NCBI GenBank assembly: GCA_964550025.1
Contig: CAZJYI010000291.1
Span: forward strand, 1 to 8,710
DNA length: 8,710 bases
Direction of reading: 5' to 3'
Origin: CAZJYI01 sp964550025
Lineage (GTDB): Bacteria > Verrucomicrobiota > Kiritimatiellia > UBA8416 > CAYOBW01
Position numbers and translations under genes: made by a program. Numbering within the stretch: position 1 is the stretch's first letter; every line of letters starts with the position of its first letter. The notes beneath the pieces were generated by a model. It was not told the DNA's origin. It was given only the letters and a program-made list of their open reading frames with translations, and did not search any database. Below are positions 6,629-8,710 of the stretch, one piece after another.

Positions 6629-6763
6629 CCCCGTAGCGCGGAAATCTGTTCCGCGCGTGAGTATGTGCGGGGAATGGCGGGAGAGAGACGTGACCGGGGG
6701 GCTGTGCCCTCGCTTCCCCATCCTCATTCCCACTCGCCTGCGCGGAACGGACGCGCTACGGGG
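6629..6763. repeat. GTAG...CTAC inverted-repeat element between the propeller genes
   Basis: The ends CCCCGTAGCGCG (6629-6640) and CGCGCTACGGGG (6752-6763) are perfect 12-bp inverted repeats. The left end carries a strong hairpin directly after GTAG: GCGCGGAA (6636-6643) pairs with TTCCGCGC (6649-6656) around ATCTG. The right end can form a smaller hairpin, GCGCG/CGCGC (6740-6756), next to CTAC. The architecture parallels the 2201-2340 units but the interior (about 80 bases) is longer and different. No target-site duplication was recognised. The left hairpin starts 18 bases after the stop of the upstream gene and might slow transcription, but it lacks a following T-run, so a terminator is not called. 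Confidence 0.7.
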
Positions 6764-6828
6764 CGATGCACTGCCATTTACACGTTTCGTTGAATATGGC
6801 ACTTTAGTCTCCTTTTGGAACATCCTCT

Positions 6829-6834
6829 GAGGAG
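6829..6834 (+). promoter_or_regulatory. Ribosome binding site of the second propeller gene
   Basis: GAGGAG lies 6 bases before the ATG at 6841. An alternative ATG at 6836 is out of frame and too close to the motif. Confidence 0.82.
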
Positions 6835-6840
6835 CATGCC

Positions 6841-8710
6841 ATGAACAGGACACGTGTGTGGTTTCTCGCCCTCCTGGCCGCTTTCGCATCCATTTCCGTG
6901 ATGTACGGCGCCGACACCTCGAAGCTGGTCGAACAGTCGGGAGTCCAGGGCGGACTTGTTGTCTGCATCGGTTGCGACGATGCCGATCTCGTTGCCGCTT
7001 TGCGCCCCAATGAGCGTTACCTCGTCCACGCGCTCGATACGGATGCCGCGAAGGTCCGCGCCGTGCGGGAGGCGCTTCTCGCCAAAGACCTGTACGGGCC
7101 AATCAGTGCTGACGTGTTTGACGGCAAGCGCTTGCCGTATGCGGACAACCTCGCCAACCTCGTAGTGATCAGTGATCAGTCATCGGTCATCAGCGGGGAG
7201 ATCGAGAGAGTTCTCGCGCCTCGTGGCGTTGCGCTCTCTCTCGACACGCGACACGCGACACGCGACACGCTGACCAAGCCTGTGCCGCCGGAGATCGACG
7301 AGTGGACGCATTTGCTGCATGGGCCGGACAACAACGCGGTGGCTGCGGACTCGGTCGTGGGGCCTCCCCGCCACCTGCAGTGGATTGCCGATCCGCTGCA
7401 CCTGCGCAGCCACGAACACCTGAACAGCATCTCGGCTGTTGTTTCCGCCAATGGCCGCATCTTCACCGTCATTGACGAGGGGCCGGTCTCGTCCGTGGTG
7501 GCGCCGCCGGAGTGGCGACTGGTGGCGCGCGACGCGTTCAACGGGCTACTCCTCTGGAAACAGGAACTCGGACCGTGGGAAGGGCATTTCCGGCTCTTCC
7601 GCAGCGGTCCGCCCGAAATGGCACGCCGCCTGGTGGCCGTCGATGACCGCGTCTACGTGACGCTGGGGTACGGGAAGCGGGTGGCGGCTTTTGACGCGGC
7701 GGACGGAAAGCTCGTGCGTGAGTACGGTGAGACGGATGGTGCCATCGAGATCCTGTGCGCGGACGGGAGCCTGTTCGTCGTGGTGGGCGACACGGATCTG
7801 ACGCCGAACCAGGATCCGGCCAAGCGTTACTACCCGATCCCCGCGCCGCGAAACAAGGGCGTAGTGGTCGTGGATGCGGCTACGGGTGAGAAACGGTGGC
7901 GTCGCAGGGATGACGACACGTCCGCGTTGATGCCCACGACCCTGGCCGTGTCGGCAGGTAAGGTCTTCTTCCAGAACACGCGGCAGATCATCTGCCTGGA
8001 CGCCGGGACGGGCAACGAAGTGTGGCGTGTGGATCGGCCGGTCTTCACGAGACGGCTTTCGTGGTCTGCGCCGACGCTTGTCGTGGCGGGCGGCGTCGTT
8101 CTGTCGGCGGACGGGTCGAGCGGCGGTTTGAAAGGCGCCGCCGCAAAGGGCGGCGATCGGGTCGAGTGGATCATGAGCGACCAGGACATTCGCAAACACC
8201 CCGTCGGCGACCTGGTGGCCCTTGACGCGAAGAGTGGCAAGAGACTTTGGACGAGCAAGAGTCTGCAGGGATTCAACAATCCCGGTGACGTGTTCGTGAT
8301 AGGGGATCGTGTGTGGGCCGGCGCCAACGTTGCTCCCGGGCAGGTGGAGCTGGACGTGACGGTCGATCTTCGAACCGGGAAAGAGCTGAGCCGGTTGACC
8401 AACAGGGGGCTGCCCGTCGGGGGGCACACGCGGTGCTACCGCGACAAGGCCACCGAACGGTTTCTGATCCTGGGGGGCACCGGCGTGGAATTCGTCAAGA
8501 CCGACGACTGGAGTTGGAACGGCAATAACTGGGTGCGCGGAACCTGCCAATACGGCGTGATGCCATGCAACGGCCTCCTGTACGTGCCGCCCGACGCTTG
8601 CGGCTGCCGCCCCGAGATGCGTCTCCACGGGTTCACGGCCATGGCGCCGGGGGATCAGGGGGCAGGGGGCAGGGGGCAGGGGGCAGGGGGCAGGGGGCAG
8701 GGGGCAGGGG
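6841..8710 (+). CDS. Secreted PQQ-type beta-propeller protein, paralogue of the upstream gene (3' end beyond window)
   Basis: The frame from ATG 6841 is open to the window edge (623 codons so far). It begins with a signal peptide (MNRTR, then a hydrophobic VWFLALLAAFASISV stretch, cleavage probably after YGA at 24). The same methyltransferase-like domain follows (VVCIGCDD at 41-48, VHALDTD, LPYADNLANLVV), then DEWTHLLHGPDNNAVA and VGPPRHLQW. PQQ-like blades come next (DAFNGLLLWKQ, DAADGKLVREY, DAATGEKRWRR, DAGTGNEVWRV, DAKSGKRLWTS). The cysteine block TRCYRDKATERF...WVRGTCQYGVMPCNGL...CGC and the closing RLHGFTAMAP align with residues 541-612 of the upstream protein. The two proteins are clearly homologous over this whole length but diverged, so the duplication is not recent. 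The product is predicted to be exported; function unknown to me. Heptamer arrays lie at residues 109-118, 135-144 and from 606 onward. Whether a second propeller and LamG-like part follow, as in the neighbour, cannot be seen. Confidence 0.92.
   Translation, partial: MNRTRVWFLALLAAFASISVMYGADTSKLVEQSGVQGGLVVCIGCDDADLVAALRPNERYLVHALDTDAAKVRAVREALLAKDLYGPISADVFDGKRLPYADNLANLVVISDQSSVISGEIERVLAPRGVALSLDTRHATRDTLTKPVPPEIDEWTHLLHGPDNNAVAADSVVGPPRHLQWIADPLHLRSHEHLNSISAVVSANGRIFTVIDEGPVSSVVAPPEWRLVARDAFNGLLLWKQELGPWEGHFRLFRSGPPEMARRLVAVDDRVYVTLGYGKRVAAFDAADGKLVREYGETDGAIEILCADGSLFVVVGDTDLTPNQDPAKRYYPIPAPRNKGVVVVDAATGEKRWRRRDDDTSALMPTTLAVSAGKVFFQNTRQIICLDAGTGNEVWRVDRPVFTRRLSWSAPTLVVAGGVVLSADGSSGGLKGAAAKGGDRVEWIMSDQDIRKHPVGDLVALDAKSGKRLWTSKSLQGFNNPGDVFVIGDRVWAGANVAPGQVELDVTVDLRTGKELSRLTNRGLPVGGHTRCYRDKATERFLILGGTGVEFVKTDDWSWNGNNWVRGTCQYGVMPCNGLLYVPPDACGCRPEMRLHGFTAMAPGDQGAGGRGQGAGGRGQGAG
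7165..7192 (+). repeat. Heptamer array, site A of the second propeller gene (GTGATCA)
   Basis: Four heptamers: GTGATCA, GTGATCA, GTCATCG and GTCATCA, encoding VISDQSSVIS. It sits between NLANLV and EIERVLAPRGVA, the same protein position as the GTGGCAA array of the upstream gene. A perfect repeat would place TGA at 7180-7182; the altered third copy reads TCA there. Confidence 0.87.
7243..7270 (+). repeat. Heptamer array, site B of the second propeller gene (GACACGC)
   Basis: Four perfect copies of GACACGC encode DTRHATRDT (from residue 135), at the same position as the CGACTCG array of the upstream gene. The word differs from the upstream one by a single base. Confidence 0.9.
8658..8710 (+). 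repeat. Heptamer array, site C of the second propeller gene (GGGGGCA), cut by window end
   Basis: Seven perfect copies of GGGGGCA plus four further Gs reach the window edge. The array encodes repeating Gly-Ala-Gly-Gly-Arg-Gly-Gln and starts a few codons after RLHGFTAMAP, the same place where the upstream gene has its GTGGCGA array. The runs of five Gs separated by CA make it a strong candidate for G-quadruplex formation on the coding strand and in the mRNA. Confidence 0.92.

Noticed and set aside
6636..6656. Rho-independent terminator after the first propeller gene
   Set aside because: The stem is strong (8 bp, loop ATCTG) but no T-run follows, and the hairpin is better explained as part of the GTAG...CTAC element.
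6797..6812. Sigma-54-like promoter (TGGCAC followed by a weak -12) upstream of the second propeller gene
   Set aside because: The TGGCAC half is perfect, but the expected GC of the -12 element is absent (TCTCC instead of a TTGC-like motif), so it may be chance.

Overview
The window looks like a high-GC chromosome segment from a bacterium of the PVC superphylum (Planctomycetota, Lentisphaerota, Kiritimatiellota or Verrucomicrobiota). Two things suggest this. There are very large secreted PQQ-type beta-propeller proteins with a methyltransferase-like N-terminus, a family I know mainly from PVC genomes. There is also a ComM/YifB fragment whose wording (ESKDRV, GRTTINLAPADIRKEG) resembles PVC homologues. 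The assignment is an inference and goes no deeper than phylum level.

Layout. Positions 1-289 hold a decayed, internally deleted fragment of a comM/yifB gene (+ strand). It runs into the 3' end of a complete DEAD-box RNA helicase gene of the DeaD/CsdA type (290-2074, - strand). The divergent intergenic region 2075-2717 has no credible gene and is full of repeats. First come about two and a half tandem copies of an 80-81 bp unit built of two hairpins framed by GTAG...CTAC (a REP/BIME-like design). Then come two adjacent inverted arrays with a 12-bp period. Next is a complete 1299-residue secreted multidomain propeller/LamG protein (2718-6617, + strand). A 223-bp gap follows, holding a second GTAG...CTAC element. 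Last is a paralogue of the propeller protein (6841 to beyond the window end, + strand), which is open to the right edge.

The most unusual signal is inside the two paralogues. Each carries perfect or near-perfect heptanucleotide tandem arrays at the same three inter-motif or inter-domain positions, but the heptamer word differs between the two genes: GTGGCAA versus GTGATCA at site A, CGACTCG versus CGACACG at site B, and GTGGCGA plus TCAGCCC versus GGGGGCA at site C. All are read through in frame. In the GTGATCA array the one copy that would create a stop is altered. Because 7 is not a multiple of 3, a one-copy change in any array would shift the frame, so these could be slippage-prone switches as well as decorated linkers.

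How the genes fit together: the helicase is a housekeeping RNA-remodelling enzyme, unrelated in function to its neighbours. The two propeller genes are tandem duplicates in the same direction, each with its own ribosome binding site and signal peptide, and their products probably act outside the cytoplasm. Their biochemical role is unknown to me.
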